Below are positions 1 through 8,228 of a stretch of 64,000 bases of DNA, in pieces; position 1 is the first letter of the stretch, and each line of letters begins with the position of its first letter. Under the pieces are notes generated by a model, which saw nothing but the letters and a program-made list of their open reading frames with translations, made no database searches and was not told the origin of the DNA. Made by a program: the position numbers and the translations under genes. Source of the stretch: JABMMZ01 sp040386935 (lineage in GTDB: Bacteria; Bacteroidota; Bacteroidia; NS11-12g; UBA955); the NCBI GenBank assembly GCA_040386935.1, contig JAZKEQ010000034.1:28063-92062 (forward strand), in the 5' to 3' direction.

Positions 1-71
1 ATTTTAAAAAAAGATAAAAATTGATTTACAAGGGATTGCAAAAAAAATGGAAGTGCCCGTTATAATTAGGT

Positions 72-1337
72 TTAGTCGACCCAGTTGGCCCTGTCCATAG
101 GCGAAAACTGCCAAGGGGCACCATTGTTTTCGAGATTGGTGAGCATGCCATTCAGTTCCGAAGGCGCAGCACTTTGTTCCATTACTACGTATTGGCGCAT
201 TTGCATGATGATGTCTACCGGGCTGATGTTAACTGGGCAGGCTTCAGCACAGGCATTGCAGGTGGTGCAGGCCCACAGTTCTTCGGCTGATACACGGTCG
301 TGCAACGATTTGCCGTCATGAAACTCTTTGCCGTTTTCTGCTTTGGCTTTACCCAATTCTTCAATACGGTCGCGGGTATCCATCATGATTTTGCGTGGCG
401 ATAATAATTTGCCGGTGATATTGGCAGGACAAACAGATGTGCAACGGCCGCACTCAGTGCAGCTGTAGGCTTCCATCAGGTTTTTCCAGGTAAGGTCGGT
501 CACATCTTTAGCTCCAAAACCAAGAGGCGCTTCATAACCTTCAGGCGGTTGGGCATTAGGGTCTAGCATCAATTGTACCTCGGTGGTAACAGCCGGCATG
601 TTCTCAATTTTGCCTTTTGGATTCAGATTGCTGAAATAGGTATTGGGAAATGCCATGATGATGTGCAGGTGTTTGCTGAACGGCACATAGTTTAAGAAAA
701 TCAGAATGCCTATCCAGTGCAGCCACCAGCAGGTTAACATGATAAAGTGCAGACTGTCTTCTGAAGCACCGTTAAACAGGGGTTTGAACCAACTGCTCAC
801 GGGCATATTGCTGATAGTAGGGTCGGCTGCGTTCATTAACAGCAAGGCGACCATTAAAATGATTTCAATGAATAGGATGGCATTGGCATCAAAAATAGGC
901 CAGCCTTTCATTTCAGTTCCTGAAAAGCGTTTTACTTTTGAAACGTTTCTTCTTAATAGAAATACTACACAGGCCACGATCACACCTAATCCAAGAATTT
1001 CAAAAAAGCCGATGGCGATATTGTAAAAACTGCCCAATAGCGGTTGAAAAATGCGGTGTTCACCGGTAAGACCATCAATGAGGATTTCGAGCACTTCTAT
1101 ATTAATGAGTACAAAGCCTACATAGATAAGGATATGGAAGAAACCGGCAACGGGGCGGAACACCATTTTGCTTTGACCGAGGGCCACGAGTGACATGGTT
1201 TTAATGCGTTGGGCATGGTGATTGTTCAAATCAAGGGGTTTACCCATATTGATATTGCGTCTGATGGTGCCAATGCTTTTAACAAAGAAATACACACCAA
1301 TGGCAGAGCAGATAAAAAAGATAATTTGTGAGACCAT
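72..1337 (-). CDS. Membrane-anchored 4Fe-4S dicluster oxidoreductase (HdrD/GlpC-like)
   Basis: The 421-residue protein has several hydrophobic segments in its first 240 residues (one at the very N-terminus, others near 65-85, 105-130, 150-170 and 195-220). A soluble C-terminal half follows with two ferredoxin-type motifs, CTECGRCTSVCP near residue 290 and CTTCNACAEACP near residue 360, each able to bind a [4Fe-4S] cluster. Family knowledge: such proteins pass electrons between the quinone pool and a soluble heterodisulfide-reductase-like partner with CCG domains. Only about 70 bases lie downstream before the window edge, so that partner is not visible. The start is the ATG directly before a hydrophobic stretch. 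The fold and redox role are fairly certain; the physiological electron donor and acceptor cannot be told. Confidence 0.85.
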   Translation of the reverse strand: MVSQIIFFICSAIGVYFFVKSIGTIRRNINMGKPLDLNNHHAQRIKTMSLVALGQSKMVFRPVAGFFHILIYVGFVLINIEVLEILIDGLTGEHRIFQPLLGSFYNIAIGFFEILGLGVIVACVVFLLRRNVSKVKRFSGTEMKGWPIFDANAILFIEIILMVALLLMNAADPTISNMPVSSWFKPLFNGASEDSLHFIMLTCWWLHWIGILIFLNYVPFSKHLHIIMAFPNTYFSNLNPKGKIENMPAVTTEVQLMLDPNAQPPEGYEAPLGFGAKDVTDLTWKNLMEAYSCTECGRCTSVCPANITGKLLSPRKIMMDTRDRIEELGKAKAENGKEFHDGKSLHDRVSAEELWACTTCNACAEACPVNISPVDIIMQMRQYVVMEQSAAPSELNGMLTNLENNGAPWQFSPMDRANWVD

Positions 1338-1498
1338 GCTTTAAATTGGGTTCAATATTAAAACAAAAGCGGAGAAAACGGAAGAAATTTAATAGAAATT
1401 AGCGGGTAAATATGGGGGGATGGGGGAGGAATGTTGCATAAAAGTAGTTGTATTATCGGGGCTTGGCATGATTTATTGGAATAAAAGGAGAAAAAAAG

Positions 1499-1528
1499 TT
1501 GGGATTGAGAAAATTTTTAATATTTTTG
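1499..1528 (+). promoter_or_regulatory. Bacteroidota-type promoter of tRNA-Phe
   Basis: TTG at 1499-1501, exactly 19 bases, then TATTTTTG at 1521-1528. This matches the Bacteroidota sigma-ABfr consensus (-33 TTG, -7 TAnnTTTG). The expected start lies just before the tRNA 5' end at 1544. Confidence 0.85.
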
Positions 1529-1543
1529 CACTCCCAATTTTGA

Positions 1544-1619
1544 GGTACCTTAGCTCAGTTGGTAGAGCAAAGGACTGAAAATCCTTGTGTCCCTGGTTCG
1601 ATTCCTGGAGGTACCACCA
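1544..1619 (+). tRNA. tRNA-Phe (anticodon GAA)
   Basis: The acceptor arm GGTACCT (1544-1550) pairs perfectly with AGGTACC (1609-1615), followed by discriminator A and an encoded CCA (1617-1619). The D-arm contains AGCTCAGTTGGTAGAGC, the anticodon loop CTGAAAA gives GAA, and the T-loop is GGTTCGATTCC. A perfect promoter lies upstream and an intrinsic terminator directly downstream. The 3' end of the serine recombinase gene lies antisense across most of this tRNA, which suggests that the tRNA is an integration target. Confidence 0.97.
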
Positions 1620-3204
1620 AATCGGCATAATTGAAATTTTTATCAGTTATGCCGATTTTTTTTTGCACCAAAACCTGCTTCAGATGGGCGATGTAGGAAA
1701 ATAATGGATTTATTTCCGGAGTTCGACACTGGTCAGTTTTCTTATTATAAGTCATTCCCTTTGGAAATACTAGATTTTGAAGCATGGTTTTAACGGAATA
1801 ATCACTGGAAGTCCATAGGGATGGGAGATTTGCAGTAAAAACAAGCAGTTTATCAATTGATTTTTCAAGGTTCGACACTTTCACATTGCATTTTTCCAAT
1901 TCCCGATTAATTTCAGTGCGCTCTTCCTTGAATTTTTCAGTAAACTTCAAATATTGGTCTTTGGTAATTTCTTCCAGAATAAACCTTTCTTCTATTCTTA
2001 ATATTCTGTTATTGACTTCTTGAAGTCTTGAGCGGATTAATTGCTCATCGGCTTGTCTTTGCTCTAGATGGTGAGATAAAGTGTTTAACATTTCCTGTCT
2101 CACCAGTTGATTAGATTGGTCTGTCAGAGTTAGTCTAAATGGTTCAAGAAGGGTTAAGAACTTATTGTGTATTTGCTTAGCATTTTTATTATTGCAGCAG
2201 CCTACTGTTCTGCATTTATAATACCAAAGATTCTTCTTTTTTACAATATACCCAGGCATTGAGCTACCACATTGATCGCATTTGATAAAATTCTTCATTG
2301 GAATAGCGTCATTCTCTATTTTAAAATTGTACCCTTGAGGGTTTACTTTTAAAAGTTCATTTACCTTGAGAAAAACTTCCTGAGAAATTAATGCTTCATG
2401 ATTGCCAGGTACAACTTTTCCTTCAAGTGCATTATGACTTATAAGACCACAGTAAAATGGGTTTCTGAACATTGCTGATATTCTTTGATGAGAAATCTTT
2501 AGGCCCAAAGTATTCAGTTTGATTTTTATTGACTCATTTGATAGATTTTCATTCGCCTTCCATAAAAAGGCTTTTCTGAGCAACTTGCCAGTATCATTAA
2601 TAGTTATTAATGCCTTGCCATCTTTTCTAATCATATCATATCCTGTAGGGGCTTTATGGCACCATTCTCCTCTTAAAAGCGCCTCCTTAACCCCTGACAT
2701 GCATTTCTCTCGCCTTAATTGATTGTCGTATTCGGAAAAAATGTATTGAATATTTTGTTGTAAACTGCCACTGGAAGTGCTAGCATCTGTTGGTTGTGTT
2801 ACAGATATAACTAAAATACCCTGTTTACGCAGTTGCTCAGTTATGTAAATAGCATTTCCACCACTTCGACTAAAACGGTCAACGCTATAAACAATGATAT
2901 AAGCAATTCTTTCATTACTTTTTTTGACAAATGAGAGCATTTTATTAAACTCATTTCTTTCATCATTCTTTGCACTTTCATATGTCCCTCCAAAATAAGT
3001 AACAACATTGTAACCCTGTTTTATTGCAAAAAGTTCGCAGGATTTTTTTTGAGTTGATAAACTCATATTATTATCAGCTTGCTCTTTAGTTGAAACCCGG
3101 GTATATATAACGCAATTATTACTATTATTTAAATTTTGATGCTTTCCCTTCCCAAAAGCACTAAATACACTTAGATCTTTGTTGTCTGAATTCATTGGCT
3201 TCAT
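1555..3204 (-). CDS. Large serine recombinase (resolvase/invertase family)
   Basis: A site-specific recombinase of 549 residues. The catalytic N-terminal domain starts near residue 31 with the motif YTRVSTKEQ, in which Ser38 is the expected nucleophile, and continues with YSVDRFSRSGG. A recombinase domain covers about residues 170-285. A zinc-ribbon follows, with CDQC near 310 and CRTVGCC near 330, then a coiled-coil at about 370-450. This is the usual layout of large serine integrases. The C-terminus is odd: the last 17 residues (PGIEPGTQGFSVLCSTN) are simply the antisense translation of tRNA-Phe, and the residues before them read the tRNA terminator. The gene therefore ends inside host sequence, as expected if its own integration fused it to the tRNA. 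The two genes upstream on the same strand probably travel with it. Confidence 0.9.
   Translation of the reverse strand: MKPMNSDNKDLSVFSAFGKGKHQNLNNSNNCVIYTRVSTKEQADNNMSLSTQKKSCELFAIKQGYNVVTYFGGTYESAKNDERNEFNKMLSFVKKSNERIAYIIVYSVDRFSRSGGNAIYITEQLRKQGILVISVTQPTDASTSSGSLQQNIQYIFSEYDNQLRREKCMSGVKEALLRGEWCHKAPTGYDMIRKDGKALITINDTGKLLRKAFLWKANENLSNESIKIKLNTLGLKISHQRISAMFRNPFYCGLISHNALEGKVVPGNHEALISQEVFLKVNELLKVNPQGYNFKIENDAIPMKNFIKCDQCGSSMPGYIVKKKNLWYYKCRTVGCCNNKNAKQIHNKFLTLLEPFRLTLTDQSNQLVRQEMLNTLSHHLEQRQADEQLIRSRLQEVNNRILRIEERFILEEITKDQYLKFTEKFKEERTEINRELEKCNVKVSNLEKSIDKLLVFTANLPSLWTSSDYSVKTMLQNLVFPKGMTYNKKTDQCRTPEINPLFSYIAHLKQVLVQKKIGITDKNFNYADLVVPPGIEPGTQGFSVLCSTN
1620..1664 (+). terminator. Rho-independent terminator of tRNA-Phe
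   Basis: A 10-bp perfect stem, ATCGGCATAA (1621-1630) with TTATGCCGAT (1647-1656), is followed by a run of eight T. The minus-strand recombinase reading frame passes through it. Confidence 0.9.
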
Positions 3205-3230
3205 TTTTATATGGCTTTTATGAATTATGT

Positions 3231-3440
3231 TTATTTTAAAATATCATTTTCCGAATCCAATTCCTGTTTTTCGTAATGATAAGCAAGTATAATACAAAAC
3301 TCTCGAATAGTATCTATCATTTTTTGTGCCAAACAATCATCTATATGAGCAAACTCAGGGCACTCTTTTAGCTCCTGTATGGTTATTTTCTTTTGATTAT
3401 TTGAATCCCTATTCACTTGTGACAATTTGAATGCTGCCAC
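3231..3440 (-). CDS. Small hypothetical protein next to the recombinase
   Basis: An ORF of 69 residues, 26 bases upstream of the serine recombinase on the same strand. The protein is soluble, has two Cys (ECPEF and DDCLAQ) and a likely C-terminal helix; no signal peptide or membrane segment is seen. A 20-bp perfect palindrome lies 31-50 bases upstream of its start, so it may be controlled with the recombinase. Position and size would suit an excisionase-like or directionality factor, but no helix-turn-helix is evident and I do not recognise the family. Confidence 0.5.
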   Translation of the reverse strand: MAAFKLSQVNRDSNNQKKITIQELKECPEFAHIDDCLAQKMIDTIREFCIILAYHYEKQELDSENDILK

Positions 3441-3470
3441 AAAATTGAACTATAAAATTCGTGTAAGTGC

Positions 3471-3490
3471 TCAACTTGAATTCAAGTTGA
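3471..3490. promoter_or_regulatory. 20-bp perfect palindrome, possible operator or recombinase site
   Basis: TCAACTTGAA followed immediately by its exact complement TTCAAGTTGA, with no spacer. It sits in the 60-base gap between the RteC-like gene and the 69-residue ORF. No T-run follows on either strand, so it is unlikely to be a terminator. A dimeric regulator could bind it; this role is inferred. Confidence 0.5.
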
Positions 3491-3500
3491 ATCCATTTTT

Positions 3501-4310
3501 TTAATTGCGTTTCTTTTTGTCTAATCCCTCAACATAATCCAAGTATCCTTTTGCAAGGTCATCAAATAGTTTTGTGCTATCAGCATTAGAGTTGCTAAAA
3601 TCTTTACTTTTTGAGGAACCAGATTGCCAGTTTTTAGCCAATTCTACATCAAAAACAACAGCTAAGCCTTCTATTGCTTTTGTAATTTCAACAGTGTTAT
3701 TCGCTATGGCATTAGAATGAAAAAGGCCATAAACTAACCGGTAAAAGTCTGACTTAGGTCGATTCCATTTAACAACTGGCTTTGAATTGATTTGTTCAAT
3801 GAAATTATTCGTTATCTTCCGTCCAGCGATTTGCAGTTCTTTTTTAAGAAAATCAAAGTACTTTTGTTGAGCAAGCACCATAATTACATCTATCCCTAAT
3901 AATGAGTTTAATTCGTTGGCATTTTGCATTTTATTAAAAGCCAGTTCCAATTCTTCATCATTTAATCCATAAGTACTTTTGAAAAGTTGGGAATAAGCCA
4001 TATTAAATTCAGTAGCTTCAATTGAGGATATTGTATTTATTACATCTTCTGGTTGATTTAAAGAAAGTAGGTATGTTATTTCAAGCTTATCAGTCGTTAG
4101 AAGGAAATCCCTTGTTTTGATTAACTCTGAGGTTAAAACAGCAATTTGTTCCTCTTTATTAAAATAATAATTTTTTGAATGATTAAGCTGACCCTTCATT
4201 CTTTCAAACATAATAGAAGCGTACGTATCATATTCGTCCCTTTTTTCTAATACTGCTCTCCTGAATGCTAATTCTATTTCTTTAAATGTTAAAGGAGTTT
4301 TCTTTTCCAT
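3501..4310 (-). CDS. RteC-like protein
   Basis: A 269-residue soluble protein. The C-terminal part around residues 180-250 (KWNRPKSDFYRLVYGLFHSNAI, broken here as KWNRPKSDF and LVYGLFHSNAI) resembles the C-terminal domain of RteC proteins, where a W-x-x-x-K segment precedes a helix reading LxYALxxSGAI. RteC regulates excision of Bacteroides conjugative transposons such as CTnDOT. The N-terminal region is helical with a YDTYASIMFERM segment. Together with the serine recombinase this supports a mobile element reading leftward into tRNA-Phe. The similarity is from memory and only the C-terminal part is persuasive. About 200 bases upstream (4311-4512) hold nothing recognisable. Confidence 0.6.
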   Translation of the reverse strand: MEKKTPLTFKEIELAFRRAVLEKRDEYDTYASIMFERMKGQLNHSKNYYFNKEEQIAVLTSELIKTRDFLLTTDKLEITYLLSLNQPEDVINTISSIEATEFNMAYSQLFKSTYGLNDEELELAFNKMQNANELNSLLGIDVIMVLAQQKYFDFLKKELQIAGRKITNNFIEQINSKPVVKWNRPKSDFYRLVYGLFHSNAIANNTVEITKAIEGLAVVFDVELAKNWQSGSSKSKDFSNSNADSTKLFDDLAKGYLDYVEGLDKKKRN

Positions 4311-4512
4311 TGTTTAAGGGATGAAGGGTAATTAATATACAAACGTACAATAAGATATTTGTATTAGGTAGATTTTCAGAGTAAAAACTACGATTTGCTG
4401 GCAGTGATTATTTACAAAATCAGAATGTATATCATTTAGTATTCAAGAGTTGATAAATCTCATTTTGTTTAGAAATATGTTATGTAATCTGCTCAATTAT
4501 TACATAAATTCC

Positions 4513-6981
4513 TTACCACCGCCATACCATCACAACCCTACCTGTAAATACGTCTGCATTTTCCAAATTCCATAAACGGTGAATTTTATCATAACGTGTT
4601 AAAACACTTAAGGTAAAATTTCTGAATAGTTGCGAGGTTACTTGTAGCCCTCCTCCGGTTTTGAAGGCCCCATTTTTGTATTGTGTTTGCTCACCTAAGA
4701 AAGTTAAGGCTAATTTTCTTCCTGCTAAATAGGTGTGATTCGCTTGAATAGAATTAGAGTTTAGTGAATCGACAAATGGCGCAGTAATATTCTGCATACA
4801 ACTGATGATACTGGTATGCCTTTTACCCAATTGTAAGGTATTCACCATTGTTCTGAGTTCATAACCCACAGTCCCTAAATTACCTATCTGCATGGCCGAA
4901 CGGGTGTAACTCATTAGCCCTATCCAATTAACAGACTTATAACGTTTTTTATAAGTGAGTATCGCTGTCGTAATTGAGAATTGATTATTGGTTCTGTAAA
5001 TGCTATCCGGGTGATTATTGCCTTGCTGATACGGACTATATCCCAATGATAAATTCGGATATTTTTCAAATACTGTAGACAGTTTTAAACCATACCCTTT
5101 CATTCTGTTTGTGGCTTTATTGAGTTCTATCAAATTATCACGCATTTCTTTGTAGAATCCAGAAAATTTTACTTTCTTTTTAAAAAATTGTTGTTCATAC
5201 TTAAACTCAGCTTCTCTGAAATTGCGTCTTAAAAAAGGATTGCCCACTGTATGAAATGCTGCGCCTGTTTGTTTTATGCTTGCTTCTACTTTTATTGTTG
5301 GCTTAACAATTTGTGTTGCTTTTATTTGAAATGCTTTGTTAGCAGATGCGCCAAGCACAGCTGAATTATTATTTGCAGTAATTGTTTGAGTGTTTTCAGA
5401 ATAGCGCTCCCTGTAGCTGCTTTGAGCAGCATTGGCTTCTACCAATGTATTCTTCAACACTTCAAATCGTGCATGAATATTCAATACCCCATTACTAATC
5501 ATTGGCAAATTAGGATTGGCGTTGGACTGATCAAATGCGTACAAATATTCAGCTGACAAATGATTGCCTTTTAACTCACCTATGCCATATCTTATAATGC
5601 CGATACTTCTGTCGTACACGGGTTTAACGGCTGAGAATGGACCGGTGAATTGTTGGGTGGTTTTACCCAGGGTGATATCGTAAAATGTTTTATCTTTATT
5701 AATCCCAATATCTATACCCTTTATTGATGCCGCAAACAAAGTAAATTCTGAATATTGCGGATTCACAATACCTATTCCAAAACGATCAACTGCTAATATT
5801 GTTTTTATCAAACTATTACCGGGTAATTGTTCTTTGGCCATTTTCCGCAAATCATCAGGATTGCGGATACTATTGGCTTTTTGTAATAACATGGCTGAAT
5901 CCTGTTGACGCAGATCTTCTATTTGTTGGCGTTTGTTTTTTAGTGTTTCTAACTGTTGTTGCATCCGCAGATATTTTCCCAATCTTGCAGTATCTGCCTT
6001 ATCTTCATATTGCCCTTTGGCATTCATCAGTGAATCACCTGCTTCTTTTTTATAGTGATTGATAATTGAATCACTTTGTTGCTTGAGTTCTGCTTCTATT
6101 TTTTGTTTTTCTTCTTCGCTGGCATTTTTCAGTTTTTCTTCTGCTGCCAGCCGTTGTTGAGCGATATAAGCTTTGCTTTTTTCTTCAGCCTGCTGCTGTA
6201 GCGTTCTATTCAATTCATCAGCATCAGGGATTTTACTTTTCAGACCATTGAGTTCTTGCTCGTAGCGCTGGGTTTCTAAGGTGTTTTTTTGTAAATCAAA
6301 TTCTCTCAATTTATCCAGTTTTTTGGCATCGTCTAATTCTTTTTGAATATCATTGGCCGCTTGTTGCCTCATGGCATTTACATCCAATCTGAAACTAAAA
6401 AAATTACTTTGATAAGTGTTGTTGTTTTCTGTTGTAAAAAAGAAATTGGCCTTAAAGGGCAAACCAAACAAACTGATAGTAGGAGCAATATACAAACGGC
6501 TATACATGGGCTCATTGCGCATCATGGGGTTCTGGGCTGTAGCGGCAAAACTTTCAGAACGCACTTCGCCTGTAAATTTAAAAGCGGACTTTAATATTTT
6601 TTTAACAGGTGGTTTGCTTAAGCTTGTTGCTTTTTGTTGGTATTTAGTAGCAACACCTTTTACAGGTTGAGTTTGTTGCTTTATACTAGCCTTGCCTTTT
6701 GTTGCTAATTGTGACCTAGCGTTGCTATCTGTTTTGCTCTTTGCTGTAGTTTTTTGATCTGTTACCCAAGCATTGCCCATTGTTTTATTGCTTTGAATAA
6801 CATTTTTTGCGATACTTTTTTGAGAATCAATAGCCTGATTTGCTTGTTGTTGTTTTGCGTTGCGTATGCTATCTGATTGTATTTTCATATTGCTCTTTTG
6901 TGTAGTTGATGAACTATCCCTCACTTGTGCACTTAAATACATATAATGAAACAACAATATAAAGCTGCAAAATTTGAGCAT
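4513..6981 (-). CDS. Secreted coiled-coil protein with a barrel-like C-terminal half
   Basis: An 822-residue protein with an N-terminal hydrophobic segment (MLKFCSFILLFHYMYLSAQV) that looks like a signal peptide. A Lys/Gln/Ser-rich stretch follows to about residue 130. A strong coiled-coil rich in Q, E, K and L covers roughly 195-380. The C-terminal 400 residues alternate hydrophobic and polar residues with many aromatic girdle-type positions and end in VVMVWRW, which suits an outer-membrane beta-barrel. No T9SS sorting motif is present. It stands alone: a 550-base gap with an integrase remnant separates it from the RHS operon upstream. I do not recognise the family; an outer-membrane location is inferred. 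Confidence 0.75.
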   Translation of the reverse strand: MLKFCSFILLFHYMYLSAQVRDSSSTTQKSNMKIQSDSIRNAKQQQANQAIDSQKSIAKNVIQSNKTMGNAWVTDQKTTAKSKTDSNARSQLATKGKASIKQQTQPVKGVATKYQQKATSLSKPPVKKILKSAFKFTGEVRSESFAATAQNPMMRNEPMYSRLYIAPTISLFGLPFKANFFFTTENNNTYQSNFFSFRLDVNAMRQQAANDIQKELDDAKKLDKLREFDLQKNTLETQRYEQELNGLKSKIPDADELNRTLQQQAEEKSKAYIAQQRLAAEEKLKNASEEEKQKIEAELKQQSDSIINHYKKEAGDSLMNAKGQYEDKADTARLGKYLRMQQQLETLKNKRQQIEDLRQQDSAMLLQKANSIRNPDDLRKMAKEQLPGNSLIKTILAVDRFGIGIVNPQYSEFTLFAASIKGIDIGINKDKTFYDITLGKTTQQFTGPFSAVKPVYDRSIGIIRYGIGELKGNHLSAEYLYAFDQSNANPNLPMISNGVLNIHARFEVLKNTLVEANAAQSSYRERYSENTQTITANNNSAVLGASANKAFQIKATQIVKPTIKVEASIKQTGAAFHTVGNPFLRRNFREAEFKYEQQFFKKKVKFSGFYKEMRDNLIELNKATNRMKGYGLKLSTVFEKYPNLSLGYSPYQQGNNHPDSIYRTNNQFSITTAILTYKKRYKSVNWIGLMSYTRSAMQIGNLGTVGYELRTMVNTLQLGKRHTSIISCMQNITAPFVDSLNSNSIQANHTYLAGRKLALTFLGEQTQYKNGAFKTGGGLQVTSQLFRNFTLSVLTRYDKIHRLWNLENADVFTGRVVMVWRW

Positions 6982-7129
6982 TAATAGCCAAATCTATGAA
7001 CTTAAAACTACATTACAAAGTATTTTATTGAAATTTTCAAATAATTAAAAAATATTTACCATTATCTTGTATTTATAAAACAATAATGGATTCTATATCA
7101 TCCTATTAAATTGAGGTATTAAGCAATTT

Positions 7130-7465
7130 TCAAAAGGCATTATCTGTTTCACTATCCTAGATTGCTTCTGAGTATTTAACGTATTTATGAAACTCTTTAC
7201 TATTGGCAGCATGCATCTAATTTTAAGAACTAATGGCTCAGGCATACCCAATACCAGAAGTGTCGTAATTGCAGCTCTTCACATTATATGACTTGATATT
7301 AAATCACAAAATCTATAAACGCTTCTTTATTGTACTCTTTCGTTGACCTCTTTTGCTTCTTACTTTTCCAATTTTGTTTGTCCAGCCGGCTAAATATCCA
7401 TTTGTATTAAATTGGTTTATGGAGTGGCGGTAATAGAATGATTCTGCTACCCCACAGAAAAAAAT
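7130..7465 (-). pseudogene. Frameshifted remnant of a tyrosine recombinase (integrase C-terminal part)
   Basis: On the minus strand, three conceptual-translation fragments in more than one frame line up with the catalytic part of a phage-type integrase. They are AGWTNKIGKVRSKRG (about 7342-7400), then RAAITTLLVLGMPEPLVLKI (about 7220-7280), which matches the usual RRTAITTLL-LGMPE-LV-KISGH block, then after a frameshift HAANSKEFHKYVKYSEAI and DSETDNAF before a TGA at 7130. The expected Arg, His and Tyr positions can still be placed, but stops and frame changes break the gene. This is the main content of the 550-base gap between 6982 and 7535; I see nothing else in it. Confidence 0.7.
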
Positions 7466-7535
7466 AGATTGAAATTAACTGCATTTACATTGATTTTTAG
7501 GCTGTATGTATCCTTATTATTATAACATCAAATTC

Positions 7536-8228
7536 TTACTTATTTGGCTGATAAAAATTTCCTTTCTTGTTGTATGGATAAATCATTAATGAGTCATCTA
7601 ATTTCATATTTTTTACAGATATCCAATATTTATTTATGTTTCCAAAGGATTGAAAATTACGTATTGGAATTCTCCTTTCTTTTAACGCAAAAACTTCATT
7701 AATATCTTCACCCTTTAAAACAACTGGATATATAGAGAGGGTGTTTGTGTTCGCAAAATAATTAGATTGAATGAATAAAAAACCATAGTCAGGAGAATAA
7801 TTCATCTCGATTATATCATTTCTCATGAGAAAATAATAATAAAAATTCTTTAAATCATTCACTGTAAAAGATTCGAAAGCGCTCTTACTTTTTTGCCACA
7901 CAACAATAATCTTTAAGTTGGGATCATATTTATACCCATCAATACTATCAATTACAATCAAACTTACTGAATCAAATTCAGCAAGTTTAGCTTTGAAGGA
8001 AAAAAGTTTCCCATTTCCAAATATTATGAATAAATCATTTTCAACTAAAATTAAGTTATTTTTAAAAAGCTTATTGACAAAAGTATCATTATCTATAATT
8101 AGTTTAGATTGATTGGGATTGTGAATGAACATTTTATTTTGAATATCTGGAATGAGTTTATTCTTATAAAAAATATTGCATCCAAATAAACATACGATTA
8201 AAATTTGAATTATTATGTACTTCATCAT
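7536..8228 (-). CDS. Hypothetical lipoprotein, last gene of the RHS operon
   Basis: A protein of 230 residues. The N-terminus is a lipoprotein signal, a hydrophobic stretch ending in the lipobox-like LFGC with Cys17. The rest is rich in aromatic residues, Asn, Ile and Lys and looks beta-rich; no catalytic motif is seen. Its start overlaps the stop of the 4012-residue RHS gene by four bases, so translation is probably coupled. In polymorphic toxin loci this is where an immunity protein would sit, and a lipoprotein could protect from the periplasmic side, but nothing in the sequence proves that role. Confidence 0.7.
   Translation of the reverse strand: MMKYIIIQILIVCLFGCNIFYKNKLIPDIQNKMFIHNPNQSKLIIDNDTFVNKLFKNNLILVENDLFIIFGNGKLFSFKAKLAEFDSVSLIVIDSIDGYKYDPNLKIIVVWQKSKSAFESFTVNDLKNFYYYFLMRNDIIEMNYSPDYGFLFIQSNYFANTNTLSIYPVVLKGEDINEVFALKERRIPIRNFQSFGNINKYWISVKNMKLDDSLMIYPYNKKGNFYQPNK

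Noticed and set aside
1555..1620. C-terminal residues PGIEPGTQGFSVLCSTN of the recombinase as a conserved protein motif
   Set aside because: They are the antisense translation of tRNA-Phe, seen in many spurious predicted proteins; not evidence for a domain.
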